Both the position numbers and the translations under genes were made by a program. A stretch of DNA of 64,000 bases from Aphrophora alni. Taxonomy: Eukaryota; Arthropoda; Insecta; Hemiptera; Aphrophoridae. The stretch lies in assembly GCA_963513935.1 (NCBI GenBank), contig OY740771.1:19079349-19143348 (forward strand), read 5' to 3'. Below the pieces are notes generated by a model. The model searched no databases. It saw nothing but the letters and a program-made list of their open reading frames with translations, and had not been told where the DNA came from. Of the stretch, positions 1 to 11,214 are shown one piece after another (position 1 is the first letter of the stretch; every line of letters starts with the position of its first letter).

Positions 1-288
1 GTTCCCCAAAACCACAATAAAACACTAATAGCACAAATACTATATAGTTATGTTTATTCTACCTTATGTATATTTCAATAGCACTGCTATTATCTTCAAA
101 GGTACAATACACACTAACCCTAATAGCTACAATTACTACTGCAGCGAGACGTTCCCCCCACTTCTCTCTTGTCCCTTTGGCCAATCACAGTAGACCTCGT
201 CACACATCATATCAATGGGCGTGGCAACGCCTGCTGCCTTCAAATACATGGTATGAATAAAAAACTAACTGAACTAACGGAGTAACTT
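1..288 (-). repeat. Dispersed promoter-like repeat R1, copy 1
   Basis: The reverse complement of this segment matches 60583-60889 over its whole length at roughly 80% identity by eye. Read on the minus strand it carries a CACCC/GC-box-like site (gggcgtggc complement, 217-225) and a CCAAT box (ccaatcac, 181-188), and its end runs off the left edge of the window. Such a box arrangement fits a promoter or long-terminal-repeat region of a mobile element, but no coding part is visible. A small open frame inside it is not conserved in the second copy and is not called. Confidence 0.7.
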
Positions 289-1254
289 TTAAAACCATAA
301 CATGAAAAATATGTAAATAAATTAACTTTGATAATGGTTGATAATAATGAAATAAAACTAACTTAGTCGGGTGAACTAGTTTCCTGTAGTGATGACGTAA
401 TCAGGGTTAGTTTGGTTGCCAAATAATTCAACCGTTTTTCTTTGACTGATTTTCATGTTAAATCGGCTCGAGAAACAGAAAAAGTTATTTTTAAAATACC
501 GTCCATCTTCCTCGTTGTCGTTGTATTCTTTAAAAATAAAAATAGGAAGATGGAATATGTTGTAGTGTGCTCATTTAAATTCCCATTGAAATTCAGAATA
601 AATGAATAAACTGTGGACATTTTAAAGAGTGTTTTGATCATATCTCATGTGTTATTCAACTCATAACACACTAAATTAGATACATATTTGCATATGAGAT
701 ATCAATTATGTCTGTAATGGTACCAACTCTATCTCTGTACGATGACAAATAGCAATATTAAGGTCAAAACTATAATTTAGAACCTTGATCTGATATAGAT
801 TTAGTTAGAGAGCAGGCAAGGCAGCGCCACCTACATGAGCGTAGCGTTGTATGCTCCTTCACGTATAGTTTAAAGGTCAACTAAGGACGAGACATTAACA
901 CGAGTGAAGCTAGTGGAGATTTTTAAATATATGTAGATCTACGAGCTTCGTTTGGGCCAAACTGCCACAATTACGACCCTCAGAAAATCTGTGTATATAC
1001 AAACTTACACCACTGAATAGCACAACTTGATCTACAAATAAAATTTAATATTTTCTACAATGTAAATGAAACCAACATTTAGGGTGACATTTAAATGATC
1101 TGGTTGTAAAAATTGTTCTGCTTGGTACTTATAGAGCATTTAAAGTACCATAATGGTAGCCTTCAACTTGTTTTAGAAGACGATGATGACTGAGAGGATG
1201 GTTGTTTCGCTTTAAAAAAAACTATACAGCTATTCTAGTTAGAAGATTCTAAAA
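289..1254. other. Unannotated AT-rich stretch
   Basis: I see no coding frame, RNA gene or clear repeat in this stretch. Confidence 0.5.
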
Positions 1255-1527
1255 ATACAAGTTGTTTGAAAATTTTACATTTCAATCACATTTAATCGCC
1301 AAGTAAGTTGCTCATGCAGAGACACTTATCTTCACCCAATAAGTTATTCTTGTATAGACGAGAATGAATGAAGCGGTAGTCTATATTTTCTTGAAAAGAC
1401 ACTTCCCCAATGCAAGTGCAAGCCAATCTTGTAATGGAAGCCTTTAAATCATTCAACCACACGTGATGTAATGCAGATAGTATTCCCTGCTTCGAAGGCT
1501 AAGTTATTATTCATTGGTTAGCTTGCT
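1255..1527 (+). repeat. Inverted repeat IR-1, left arm
   Basis: This arm matches the reverse complement of 3343-3622. Shared blocks include aagttattattcattggtt next to gcttgctt, the segment around ccttcgaagcagggaat (in complement), and ttacaagattgg (in complement). The arms are about 270-280 bp, diverged with small indels, and enclose about 1.8 kb. They may be two copies of one element in opposite orientation or the ends of one larger fold-back element. Confidence 0.75.
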
Positions 1528-2280
1528 TAAAACAGAACAATAATAATACTAAGGTGAAGTTTGTATAGTTCTAGGAGACACTAGTATGTATATTTTATGC
1601 AGATAGTGATGGAGTTTTAATATTTATTTAAAACCACTGGATGGAACTTTGTCGTCGCTTTTTACGTGGGTAACTGGAAAGTCATATTACGTTAGCAGCA
1701 ACTCTTAAACGTATTCACATTTACACATATTTTGGAAAAAAATTGTAATTTGTTAAAAAAAGATATGCCGAAGTGGTAATACGGTCATTACGTCCCTAAA
1801 GTGTGTTGTTTAAACATTTGTTGTCCGACTATTGTCATTGCTGTTGTGCTTTACAGTCTAAGCTATTGGACATTTTGAACTGAAATCATTTTACATACGG
1901 TAGAGTGGATTGGATTCACTTGGTTGAACGTGTAATGAAACGTTGCATCTCCCCTCTTATCTCACAACCGACTCAACTTAATCTCACCACGTTACGTCAA
2001 CTGTTAGATGAGTGGAAGATGCAGTGTTTCCACAGAATTCCAAATCACTCCACATCGTAGATAAAGAAGTTTATATTCAAAATGCCTATGTATGAAATTT
2101 AGGTTTTAGAGCACTGCATTGATGGCAGAAAGTCTTTTATGGTCTTACAGACTCAAACGGATATTAGCGCAACAAATTTGACTTAAGTTTGTAACCCAAT
2201 ATAATACATTCAAAATACGTGTAAGTGAGGAAGTAAATAAATTTTACTTGTAAGAGTTACCTTCAAGAACTCATGTACAG

Positions 2281-2365
2281 TGAGTACAGGCGTGGCGAAC
2301 CCGAGAGCGACTAGCTGGATCTACACCTTTTCATATAGTCTTGGGTTATATTCCACTCTTTTGTA
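2281..2365 (+). repeat. Short dispersed repeat R2 (SINE-like)
   Basis: It carries the R2 landmarks: a gtgagtac-gggtgtgg-type start, then agctggatctacacctttt, then gtcttgggttatattcc. The same ordered landmarks recur at about 18 places in the window in both orientations. I saw no Pol III boxes, so the class is unknown; it could be a SINE, the 3' end of a LINE, or a short DNA element. Confidence 0.6.
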
Positions 2366-3002
2366 TTTCCTATCCGGTTTCTCCTAAACATACTCTTGTT
2401 ATATACCCTAACGCAATATAGTTTTCGAGAGCTATACAAGCGGTCACAAATCAAGTCCGTTGAGGGAGGAACCAGTAGACAACCTGACCACGAAGACACC
2501 AATAGTTGTTTGCAACTCGTTTTCCTGCTCCAACAGAGATTGCCACTGCAATTCTTCAGCAGTTACGTTCATTTAAGGTGTTCGGAAAATCATAGTTACT
2601 CTTTTTTTATGAATTTTAGTTGCAAAGAGCATAATTTAATGAACAATTAAGAAAAGAAATTATATCCATCAGAAATTTCTTAACGAAGACAATATTTTAC
2701 CGACTAAATAAATAAATGCAATAGAAATCTTTCTCCTTAAGGAACGAGAAATTTCAATTAAAAAGTAATATTTAATTTTGTACTGGGTTATTACTACAGG
2801 AGAAATAATTATTACGATTAAAGCAAAAAGTGTTTAAAAAATAAATATGTCAGTACCGCTGACTTAATGTTAATGTATCAGTTAGTCTAAACATAAATTA
2901 TTAAACGTAAAAACTATCGTTTAACTCATTAAAAACTATTCAAACATAATAAAACTTCTTATATGCAACTCTATTAGCATTGCAAGACGTCGGTAGCCTG
3001 GT

Positions 3003-3052
3003 TCGAGGTTAGCCTCGGTTAGGGTTAGCCTCGCATGGGATTAGCCTCGTGC
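3003..3052. repeat. Short tandem repeat with GTTAGCCTCG units
   Basis: Three to four imperfect units with the core ggttagcctcg occur within 50 bp, spaced about 16-17 bp apart. The stretch is GC-richer than its surroundings. It is a minor tandem repeat with no assigned role. Confidence 0.6.
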
Positions 3053-3342
3053 ATGAAGCTATTCAAATTGACAACAACCCTCTACTCATGCTCTCCTATT
3101 GGTTATTACCCAACGGAATTGATTTCTTGGCGCACGGAATAAGGGTCTTTATTTCATGTACTTTTTCCGTTTTTTATATAAGGCCAGGGTGACCAAAATA
3201 TTTTTCTTTAAAAAAAAAAATCTTTAAGAGCTCAACAACATCGATGGGTTAAAAAATAAATAATAGAGTTTTATCAAAATCGCCAAACTATATATATGGT
3301 CCTCCTAGAATTAATATCGGCTTAATATGACTGTAACATGTA

Positions 3343-3622
3343 CAAGCAAGCTAACCAATGAATAATAACTTAGCCTTCGAAGCAGGGAATACTACTTACA
3401 TTACACCACGTGCTGGTTTGAAATATCAATGACTTCCATTACAAGATTGGTTTGGACTTACATTGGGGAAATGTCTGAAATGTTTTTTAAAGAAAATATG
3501 AACCACCCTTTTCTTCATTCTCTTGTAAGTAGGAATAACTTGTTGGGGTTTGTGTTTCTGCACGAGTAACTTGCCAATTAAAAATGGCGGAAATGCACAT
3601 TTAATGTTCAAACTACTTGTGT
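3343..3622 (-). repeat. Inverted repeat IR-1, right arm
   Basis: This is the partner of the arm at 1255-1527, in opposite orientation. An open frame on its minus strand is not preserved in the left arm, so the arm is treated as non-coding. Confidence 0.75.
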
Positions 3623-3859
3623 TTTCAGACCTTTCTTACAAAAAAGCATACCTCAATGGTCTATGTGAAGTGATATCAATTTTCGTTGTTTATGTATTCC
3701 TTTCTTTCTAACTTCTAACTAAGACAAAAATAAAATAAAATGGAAATACAAATTTGAATGGAAACAAATTACATTTATACCACAGTATAACGTACATCAA
3801 GATGTTATTTTAACTTACATCTACCTACAGAGGTTAGGGTTGAGACAATCCCTAGAAGT

Positions 3860-3955
3860 CCTAGCTGGAGTATTCGAGCCGAAAGGGCTCTTTAGTTTAT
3901 GATCTTTTCTTCTTTTAATTATAATCAATGACGACAGCGAGGTTTTTCGCCTCAA
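3860..3955 (+). repeat. R2 dispersed repeat, 3' half
   Basis: It shows the 3' R2 landmarks in order: gagtattcgag, a T-rich stretch with cttcttttaattataat, and gacgacagcgaggtttttcg. Full R2 copies such as 12530-12760 have these after the gtgtgg/tctacacc half, so this copy is 5'-truncated. Confidence 0.5.
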
Positions 3956-4074
3956 AACAACAAGAAAAAAAATCAACTTAGACAAGCCTGTTCTACTCAA
4001 CAGAAAAAATAACAGTAATTTTAGAAACAGCTGTTATAAATTCATTTTATAGGAACTTTTTAAATTTCAATACC

Positions 4075-4502
4075 TTTGGCCAAAAAAGGAGCAAAGGAAG
4101 AGCAACCTGAGATTTTCCAAACGCTCCAAGCAGCAAGAAGCCAAATTGATACCACCATATCTAGGTACACTAAGAACCTCCTAAAAGGCTTAAGTATCGG
4201 CAAAATGTGGGAGAACCTTGCGACCCCAGGGCACATGCCTGCTGATCTGAAGAGAAGTGAAGCTGTTGCAAGGTTCCGTCTGGAAACTGGGCACGACTAC
4301 CTGCAGGCCCACCTACACCGCCTTGACTTGGCTGACTCAGACACATGCCCTCTCTGCTCAACCGGAATCATGGTGGGAAGTCACCTCCTCGTCTGTCCCA
4401 AACTCAACCATCTTCCTGACGATCTCACAATGATACTGGGAGGCTCGGCGTCAAATGGCACAACCGTCACCGACGGGCGTTGGCTAAAGTAAAGTAAGTA
4501 AG
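4075..4502 (+). mobile_element. 5'-truncated non-LTR retrotransposon insertion with 14-bp target duplication
   Basis: The segment is bounded by identical 14-bp direct repeats, taaatttcaatacc, at 4061-4074 and 4503-4516. It ends in a simple tail of AAGT-type units (gtaaagtaagtaagtaaa) instead of poly(A), as many LINEs do. It is much GC-richer than its flanks. A single reading frame stays open through nearly all of it and encodes the end of a LINE polyprotein. Target-primed reverse transcription typically leaves 5'-truncated copies like this. The exact duplication and intact frame point to a recent insertion. Confidence 0.92.
4076..4492 (+). pseudogene. C-terminal fragment of a LINE reverse transcriptase polyprotein
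   Basis: About 138 codons remain open, starting at the truncation point, so the first codon (TTG) is not a real start. The protein shows a basic helical stretch (RYTKNLLKGLSIGKMWENL), then VARFRLETGHDYLQAHLHRL, then a CCHC-like zinc motif CPLCSTGIMVGSHLLVC. This order, 'RLRTGH..L..HLHR' followed by a Cys/His cluster, is the tail found after the RNase H region in insect Jockey/CR1-like LINE ORF2 proteins. Reverse transcriptase and endonuclease domains are absent. It cannot act alone. Assignment to a particular clade is an inference from memory of the motif. Confidence 0.85.
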
Positions 4503-4780
4503 TAAATTTCAATACCGAATACGCCCTTAATGTAACTGTTTACAGACACGCACTGAGTGTATGTTCCTTTAGGTAGTGACTGACAAGTATTTAATTAAAA
4601 TATAAGTGGAAGTATTGTAAGGGTGAGTTCATTACAAGGCCGACTAACAAACAATGCAATGTTTTATGTCTATTCTCATAATTTATTATGTCTATATCTT
4701 ACCAGGAATATCTTTATTTTATTCTATACATTTCATTAGGCTCATGTGTATAGTCTGTTCTACCGTAGCTACTCAGGGGT

Positions 4781-4940
4781 TCATTTACAGTAAGTACGGG
4801 TGTGGAAATCCGAAGGTATTCTAGTTGGATCCACAAGTTTCTTTATCTAGTTTTAGGTTAGGTTAGGTTAGGTTAGCTCATTCTATTTCATAAATCTTAT
4901 CAGGCCTCACTTGACAAACTTTTTTCTCTTCCTACCCTGA
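4781..4940 (+). repeat. R2 dispersed repeat containing TTAGG units
   Basis: It has the landmarks cagtaagtacgggtgtgg, agttggatccaca and tctagttttagg. The last merges directly into a TTAGG run at 4853-4876, in the place where other copies read tcttgggttagatcc. The TTAGG run may therefore be an expansion within R2 and not telomere-derived. Confidence 0.6.
4853..4876 (+). repeat. Internal TTAGG array (four units plus partial)
   Basis: Four perfect TTAGG units and a partial fifth are seen. TTAGG is the telomere repeat of most arthropods. The run is far too short for a telomere and lies inside an R2 copy. Confidence 0.9.
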
Positions 4941-5053
4941 AGTTATTTTTCTTTTTTCCCCTTCTTTTTTCTTCCCCCCCCTTTTTTTTTAAATTCGATG
5001 TTGAGGTTTTGTGTTTCACAAAATAATAGTATATACATTGGAGTGTAATCAAG

Positions 5054-5239
5054 ATGAACAGATTTGTTACGTCATTTTTCAAACTAATAACTAAAAATTC
5101 CAAAGGAAAAAAGTTTTTCAAAGCGATACGTTACGAGAGAATCCCGTACGATAGGCTACCAGCCGAACAATATGAGGGAAGATTACGTGATCAAAACTTG
5201 TTGAATTTGTCCCAAAACTATTTATCGTTAAGGCAATAA
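5054..5239 (+). CDS. Small ORF of unknown function
   Basis: This is an ATG-started frame of 61 codons with a favourable start context (atcaagATGa). The predicted product is basic at the N-terminal half and ends in YDRLPAEQYEGRLRDQN and LSQNYLSLRQ, with no membrane segment. I do not recognise a family. A 124-codon frame overlaps it on the other strand (5118-5492), and in DNA this AT-rich several such frames arise by chance. No splice sites, TATA box or poly(A) signal clearly frame it. It may be a small protein, an exon, or noise. Confidence 0.15.
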   Translation: MNRFVTSFFKLITKNSKGKKFFKAIRYERIPYDRLPAEQYEGRLRDQNLLNLSQNYLSLRQ

Positions 5240-5800
5240 ATGATCGTGTTTCAAACAAACTTTTTTCCTCGATTTTAAGGTTACGTTTGTAACATTTCTC
5301 AGGCCATAACTTTCTTGTTAAATGGAGATAGGCAATATGAGTATCGTTTAATGCTAATTTTATTATACAGTAGTAAGAGCTATTGCTATACCAAATGTAA
5401 CATAATGATGTAAAGTTATGTACTATAAATAAACGGTTTTTTCTTAAAATATCAAAAGAATATCCTTTAGATATTTGTACTAACTGGTACAAATTTGATG
5501 TTAATTAAATTACATTTTTCTTAGTTATCATACTAAACGTCTGAAATTAATGGAACAAAAACAATGCAAACATTTCTCATCCCTCAAGACCATATAAAAA
5601 TCAACTAAAGCTATTCATCACCAATTAATCTTAGTTCGGTAATTGGCAATAAAAAAGTGAGAATGAACTTTAAAAAAATATGATTTACGCATTTAAATAG
5701 AGTGTTATCCTTTATTAACGTTTTCGCTTTTGTGAAGATGAATGCAAAGACAAGAGTTCAATATCTAAGTTTCATGTATTTTAATCAACTATATATATTT
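5240..5800. other. Unannotated AT-rich stretch
   Basis: Nothing recognisable apart from the antisense open frame 5118-5492, which has no family resemblance I can see. Confidence 0.4.
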
Positions 5801-5801
5801 A

Positions 5802-6118
5802 GGTTTTGCAAATGTTGTATTATAATGAATTATATCTTAATTTTCATCTCATTAAGAGTATATATATATATATATATATATATATTAGTTTTATTTATTA
5901 ATTTGTTTTGCATATTTATTGTTTTTATTTTTAACATTGTTTCTTTATTTGTTTGTTTTCTATGTTTTGTTTTCGTTTCAATTTTTTTATTTTCTGTTTT
6001 TGCTTTATTTTAGCCATTATTTAGTATAAGATTAGGTATATATTATTTAATATATATATATAGGTTTTGCAAATGTTGTATCATAATGAATTATATCTTA
6101 ATCTTCATCTCATTGACT
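5802..6118 (+). repeat. Direct duplication of a 57-bp segment flanking T-rich DNA
   Basis: Bases 5802-5858 and 6063-6118 are nearly identical: both open aggttttgcaaatgttgta and both contain aatgaattatatctta. One is followed and the other preceded by a TA run, so the duplication may have arisen by slippage or unequal exchange at the microsatellite. Confidence 0.85.
5859..5885. repeat. TA microsatellite
   Basis: An uninterrupted TA run of about 13 units, directly after the first copy of the 57-bp duplicated segment. Confidence 0.95.
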
Positions 6119-6766
6119 GAATTATGATTGTATTGGCCTTGGGGGTGGGTCAGATTAGTTCCTTGTTAATATCTGTGAGAACATTTGAGTTTGTGTGCAT
6201 GAAAAAACCGATGACGACGACTTTGTTATAAAAGTTTCGTCTTTTATTCTATTGTAAAGTGTTGATTTATTGTGTCATTTGGAAGAAATATATATTAAGA
6301 AACTCGCTATACCATTTGAAATTAAGTTTTCTCTGTAAACAATACATTTTGGAAGCATTTGCGTTTCTTTTTAATGTGTTCTATGTTCTATGGGGGCTAC
6401 TAAATAGAGTTCATGCTAGGTTTAACAGTCAGGCTGACCTAGATATTAGATTGTGTAACACAGATGTATAGTCCCGGTGCCCTAGTAGTGATTACGTTTT
6501 CTAGAGCAAGTCTTAGTTAATAAAGTTCTTTTAGAATAAAATTATTTGAAGGTTAGTTTGGAAATTGTGTTATTTATTACAAACTATAATATATTTAATG
6601 AGCAACAATTTATGGGACTTTACCCTCCATCCTTTATAATTTAAGTTATGACAATAGTATTTAAAAAAAAGCGTCTTATTGAAAGTAAATTAAGAAAATA
6701 TGATGTTATAATTAGAAAATATGAATGTTGAAACGAATTCATTTTGTAAACCAATGTACAATTATA

Positions 6767-7500
6767 CCGGGTGTCCCAAGAAGATGTAGCTATTTTTGAA
6801 TTAATATGTCGGACATATGGAGCACTCTACAAATTTGACAGTACAATTATGTTACATAGATATATTAAAAAAGTAACCTCGAGTTAAATCTTTTATGGCC
6901 AATGAAAAATGGCGCAATAACATAAAGAACATTCATCTTCTGGATGAGAACCTTGTTGAGAAACATTAAACAGGCCATTCGGAATAAATCAAAGTTTCAA
7001 TAGAAGAAGCAACACAAAAGGAGAAGAAAGGCGTGAAAGGCATCAGAAACATGAAAGGAAGAACATCCCGGTTCCGCTACTAGGACAACCTGGAGGGATG
7101 GATAAATCCACTGTGAAAAGGCCTGAATAAGAGAGGTGTGAGTTGGTACTTAAACAGACCTAAGAACTTGTTGGGAATTATAATAGGAGAAAGTCAATAG
7201 CATGCATCAGACTAAATAACAATAAACTAAAAAAGATGACAGGGTTTTTATTGGGAAATTGTAGATTTAGCTTTGAAGGATCCGAGCCTTTTAAGGATCG
7301 GAATAGAAATTGATGGGACCTGAAAGTTCTGCCAATAGAAGGAGGAAACCACACACCATCTATTAGTGGAATGCGGTGCAGCAGTCTGGGAGGGTGGCAG
7401 ATTGATATAGAAAAGATAGCTACGCTTCATCCCTGCATGAGCTACATTTCCTAAATTAGTTGGAGGCTGAAAGTGTTTCTATAGACGGGAGCTCCTCATA
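6767..7500 (+). pseudogene. Decayed LINE C-terminal region behind an ACCGGGTGTCCCA motif
   Basis: Around 7225-7415 the forward strand encodes, with frameshifts, KLKKMTGFLLGNCRFSF, then RIGIEIDGT*KFCQ, then KEETTHHLLVECGAAVWEGG. This is the insect LINE tail pattern 'TGFLTGHC.L...L..IGI....C+FC...EET..HLL.EC'. The first Cys of the zinc cluster is now a TGA stop and there is another stop before KEET. Upstream, 6767-6890 begins with accgggtgtcccaagaaga and matches 58201-58320 in the same orientation, so that head belongs to a separate repeat. The pseudogene identity rests on the Cys/His spacing and the flanking motifs. Confidence 0.7.
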
Positions 7501-7876
7501 TTAAAAGAAGTACGGGGTACAAAGACCCTCTAGGTCACAGTACATTTCACCACCAGATCATTACTACTACAATTAACCTATTTTTCACAATCTAGTAAAT
7601 TTTTAACTGTAAAAATTATACATTTAAGAATTTGTGTGAATGAAGTACCTTGTATTAAAGAGCCACTTAAGCCTCTAAACAAATTTATAGATTAATTAAT
7701 TAATTAGCGAAATTTTATACAAAAATGAGTTCTATGATTATTAATATAAGGACGTTTTATGGTTGACTGAAAACATAAAATGCATGTTTCCACTTATTTA
7801 TTTATAATATGAGTTTTTTTTTTCAGTTTAAATTCTGTTGAGATTTACTCAATTTGCTTTTCATTTTTTCAATGTA

Positions 7877-7962
7877 CTTATTTTCGTCATAATTGACAGC
7901 TGTCAAAGAATATTGATAGCTTATTTTCGTCATGATTGACAGCTGTCATGAATATTGATGTT
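7877..7962. promoter_or_regulatory. Two tandem TGACAGCTGTCA palindromes in a 43-bp duplicated unit
   Basis: A unit of about 43 bp (cttattttcgtcat-attgacagctgtca-gaatattgat) is duplicated in tandem. Each unit holds the perfect palindrome TGACAGCTGTCA, at 7894-7905 and 7937-7948. Two head-to-head TGACAG half sites are the known dimer site of TALE homeodomain proteins (TGIF and MEIS/PKNOX groups). Binding is an inference. No gene is recognised nearby. Confidence 0.5.
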
Positions 7963-8430
7963 CATGTTTTGTACACCAACTGTGAGCTTGATTATTATAA
8001 GAAACTTGACTTTAACATTTTGGTTATTTAGTAATTATTACAATCATAACTTCTCTTTAAATTTGTAAACAAAGATCTGTAGATCGTGGCTAGGTTAGGT
8101 GTATAATAGAATCCGAGGCCATCGTATGTCATATATTACTTGAATAGATTTTATATCGCAGACACCATTTAGGATACGATAATAATGGTGGCCGCGAAAT
8201 TTTCAGACTAATTTCAATTAGCCATAGCTCCGAAATTTTCGGGGACGTGGTGATGGTTATAATTTTTTTTGGATAGCGAAAAGATGACAGATAGTGGCCG
8301 TGATCTCGGCGGATAAATGATGGTTATTCTTTAAATGTTGTTTAATGGCCAAAATCATCTCGATCATTATCTCCTTTTAAAAAAAGAAATAAAACAACGT
8401 AAAATAAAGACCTTTTTTTACTCTAATAGC
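7963..8430. other. Unannotated stretch
   Basis: No coding frame or repeat is recognised here. The part around 8200-8330 is somewhat GC-richer (ggtggccgcg, gatctcggcgg) without an explanation I can support. Confidence 0.4.
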
Positions 8431-8570
8431 GACAGAGCCGGAAGATAACAAGAACTGATAGCAAAGATGAAAGCGAGGCATCTAACCCAAGACTAAAAGG
8501 TATAGATACAGCTAGGTTTTCTTAGAATTGCTATGCCCGTACTCATTGTGGCGAGCCCCAGAAAGTAATA
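8430..8570 (-). repeat. R2 dispersed repeat
   Basis: In complement it shows the R2 order: a start near actcattgtggcgagcc, then tagatacagctagg, taacccaagacta, and the distal ctctaatagcgacag block. Confidence 0.6.
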
Positions 8571-8995
8571 ATGACAATTCATTAAAGCGTGGCAAATTGT
8601 ATAGTCGTTTTGGTGCTCAATGCTGAGGGATTAACTTTGGTTTCATTTTCAATGCTTCTAAATTAAAAGTGATTGAACATTGGATTTTGATGTACTTCAT
8701 AGTTTATGATAATATAGCTGACTAGTAGTGTGAATTGACAAAATTACAATTGAAAACAATGTTTTAAAATTATTTACTTAGAGCTACATTGTAATCTGTT
8801 CACAAGAAAAACAATAATCAACTATTATATTGGTTATAAATTATTTTCGAATTATTGCTCAGCTGTAAACATCCTATCGTTAATAGGTATATTGAGTTAC
8901 AAACCGAATCTATAGGTTAAATTTAAATCACTGAGTCGGTTAAAGTTAATTAAACTTTTGTTATTTAATTGTATCCTCATAATATATTATAAAGT

Positions 8996-9214
8996 GTGGC
9001 TTCAATATATGGATTGAACAGCTGTTGTTTCGTGGAATACGCTATTACAGGAGGAGCCGGAGATGGAAGCCGATATCCTGAGTTGTTAGATGACACCACA
9101 AAAACCTCTTTTTCTGAGCTTCAAAACATACTACGGAGATGGTTGATCTACTTTGTACGTAAAATCAATGATGTTTTAAAGATAGAATGTTTCTGTAAGA
9201 TTTGTCATATTTGA
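8996..9214 (+). CDS. Possible exon with no known homologue
   Basis: A 72-codon open frame contains GGAGDGSRYPELLDD and TSFSELQNILRRW, a composition more protein-like and less AT-driven than the surrounding frames. An AG acceptor-like end (gctattacag) sits just before the GGAGCC stretch at about 9050, and a weak gt follows at about 9140 or 9160. I do not recognise the protein. If real, it would be an internal exon of a gene whose other exons are outside the window. The evidence is thin. Confidence 0.15.
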   Translation: MASIYGLNSCCFVEYAITGGAGDGSRYPELLDDTTKTSFSELQNILRRWLIYFVRKINDVLKIECFCKICHI

Positions 9215-9789
9215 TACTAAATTTTGAAATTTATTACTCGATAGTATTTATTTGTAAGACTGTGTTACTGCGGATGTAGTAAGGAATGGTGGAGGTGGTT
9301 CTTTGTCGGGAAACGCTCCGGAAAATCTATATTCAAATTGTTCGCAGTTGATACCGGTTCTAGGATTACTGTGTATACAGTCAATTGCAATAGTTGACTG
9401 TCAGATTTGTATAGGAGTAACCAGTATATTTGATTATATTTAAGATGAGCTGCTCTAGGTTTGTGTAGGTTTTTGTAGATTTGGGCTAGGCCTATTAGCG
9501 AAAAAAACATGAAAATGATTAAATAAGTTGAGTGCAGTACGAAGTAACGGAAACAGCACAGATTGTCAGAACTGCAACTTTTTGGAGTAAAAAAATACCG
9601 ATCTACCAATTGCGAACGCTGTACAAGTTATCGCAATGCCAAACGAGTACGTTAAACTAAGCTCTATCGCACTGGCACACGTGCTAGTTGTATTTTCGTG
9701 TTGTTTAAAGGTGAAAAACCTCTGAGTCATCCATCGCCTTATACGGAAAAGTAAAACAGAACATAAATACCACATCCCTTTAATACTCC

Positions 9790-9940
9790 AATAAGATTAG
9801 GGTCAGAAGAGAAGACTAGTTGGTTAAGAGAGACTTGAAAGGAGAGATGAAAGAGAAGGATCGAACTGAAGACTACGAAAAATGTGTAGATCGCTCGTGA
9901 TTACCTTTCCCGTACTCAGTGTAAGTGAGCCCCAGAAGAC
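9790..9940 (-). repeat. R2 dispersed repeat
   Basis: In complement it has actcagtgtaagtgagcccc at the head side, then the tgtgtagatc block and the aggatcgaactgaagac block, the same order as the copy at 52070-52220. Confidence 0.6.
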
Positions 9941-10139
9941 ATGAACTGCAGTCAGTGCACTGTGATCTATTCGTAGGGAAAATACAGGTCGTAATTCGTT
10001 TTAATTAACGTTTTCCGGAATTAACAGAAAATAATTATTACAGTAATAAGAAAATACGCACTGTTAAATAAATGAATGAAACTTCAAAATGGAGCCTGAG
10101 TCTATACAATAACGACATTGTATTGCAAATAAAATAAAA

Positions 10140-10330
10140 CGACCTATAAACAACGTTCCATATCACAAACAATCTCGGGGTTTTATGTCAGAAACTGTAA
10201 TGTAGCAACCTTCGAGTGCCATCGGGAATTTCCTTGAATATAGAGAGCACGCTTCACATAAATAAAGACCCTTCCATTTATAAAATGTTATGTCCATAAA
10301 TAATTTTGTTGTTAAGGAAACTTAATGCAG
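10140..10330 (+). repeat. Dispersed repeat R6, copy 1
   Basis: It matches 13790-13990 in the same orientation. Shared landmarks are gttttatgtc, then gaatatagagagc, then cataaataa, then gtccat followed by tataa. It is non-coding; a short minus-strand frame in copy 2 is not conserved. Confidence 0.7.
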
Positions 10331-10359
10331 TATCCATAGCTAGTAAACATCAGACATCC

Positions 10360-10630
10360 TCAAAGGCACATTAAGCGATCCCAAGAGATTCTTCCTGGTT
10401 AAAAACAACTTTTCATTGTCGTCCTGGGATAGATTCCTCTCTTTCATCATTCCCAGCAGGTCTCTCTTGATCAACTCTAGTTTTCTTTCGACCGTAATGC
10501 TATTATAGTATTCAGTGATATTTTTTTTTTACTATAGGGTCGATTATATTATATACTTTTTTTACTTTGTATTCTTCTTTTATAAGGCAATGATGACAGA
10601 GATGTTTCCTGTCTTTATGAAAAAAAGAAA
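10360..10630 (+). repeat. R2 dispersed repeat, long copy
   Basis: It shows tctctttcatcat, ctctcttgatcaactctag, ttatagtattcag, and the distal tataaggcaatgatgacagag block followed by an A-rich tail. Confidence 0.5.
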
Positions 10631-11214
10631 AAAAAAACAACAAAAAAGTCTAAAATTTTCACTTGTACAAAAATTTCATTAACAAAGATTATGTATTTAT
10701 AATTTGAGACTTCATCGTGCAGGAATTTCGGTTCTCCTGAAACTCACAATAGTTCAGAGGTCTAGCGAAGCGTCGCGTCGTCCTGTTTTCAAGTTGACCA
10801 TTCGGTAATTCATCTGTATGTTTTGTTATACAGTTTCGGACAAACATGTCTACCTATTGTTATACAATTTAGGAATAAGGTTCTGTGTACAAAGTTTTTA
10901 ATGTCACTTTCGGAATATGGTTACAAGTTATGGACACAGTTGTTTCGACGCATTCTTATGTACGGAATATAATGTGTATCGAACAGTGGTATAAAAACAA
11001 TAAATTAAATTTGAACTATTTCCCTCATTCATACTCTCAGTACCTAACCTAAACGGTCATTACTTGTATAATGTTTTCATTTATATAATTTTTCGAATTT
11101 CATTAGATTAAAAAAAATATCAAATAAATATTAAGTGGTTCTAAAATAAATTTACTGATGAGTTTAAACAAATATATATTACACTCGAATTGTTCATTTT
11201 TGTTTATAGTTCCT

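Noticed and set aside
4853..4876. Telomere proximity
   Set aside because: Runs of three to five TTAGG units inside repeats are common internal sequences; no long array is present.
5702..6013. 103-codon frame rich in F, I and Y with apparent membrane segments
   Set aside because: It runs through a TA microsatellite and T-rich DNA; hydrophobicity follows from T-rich codons.
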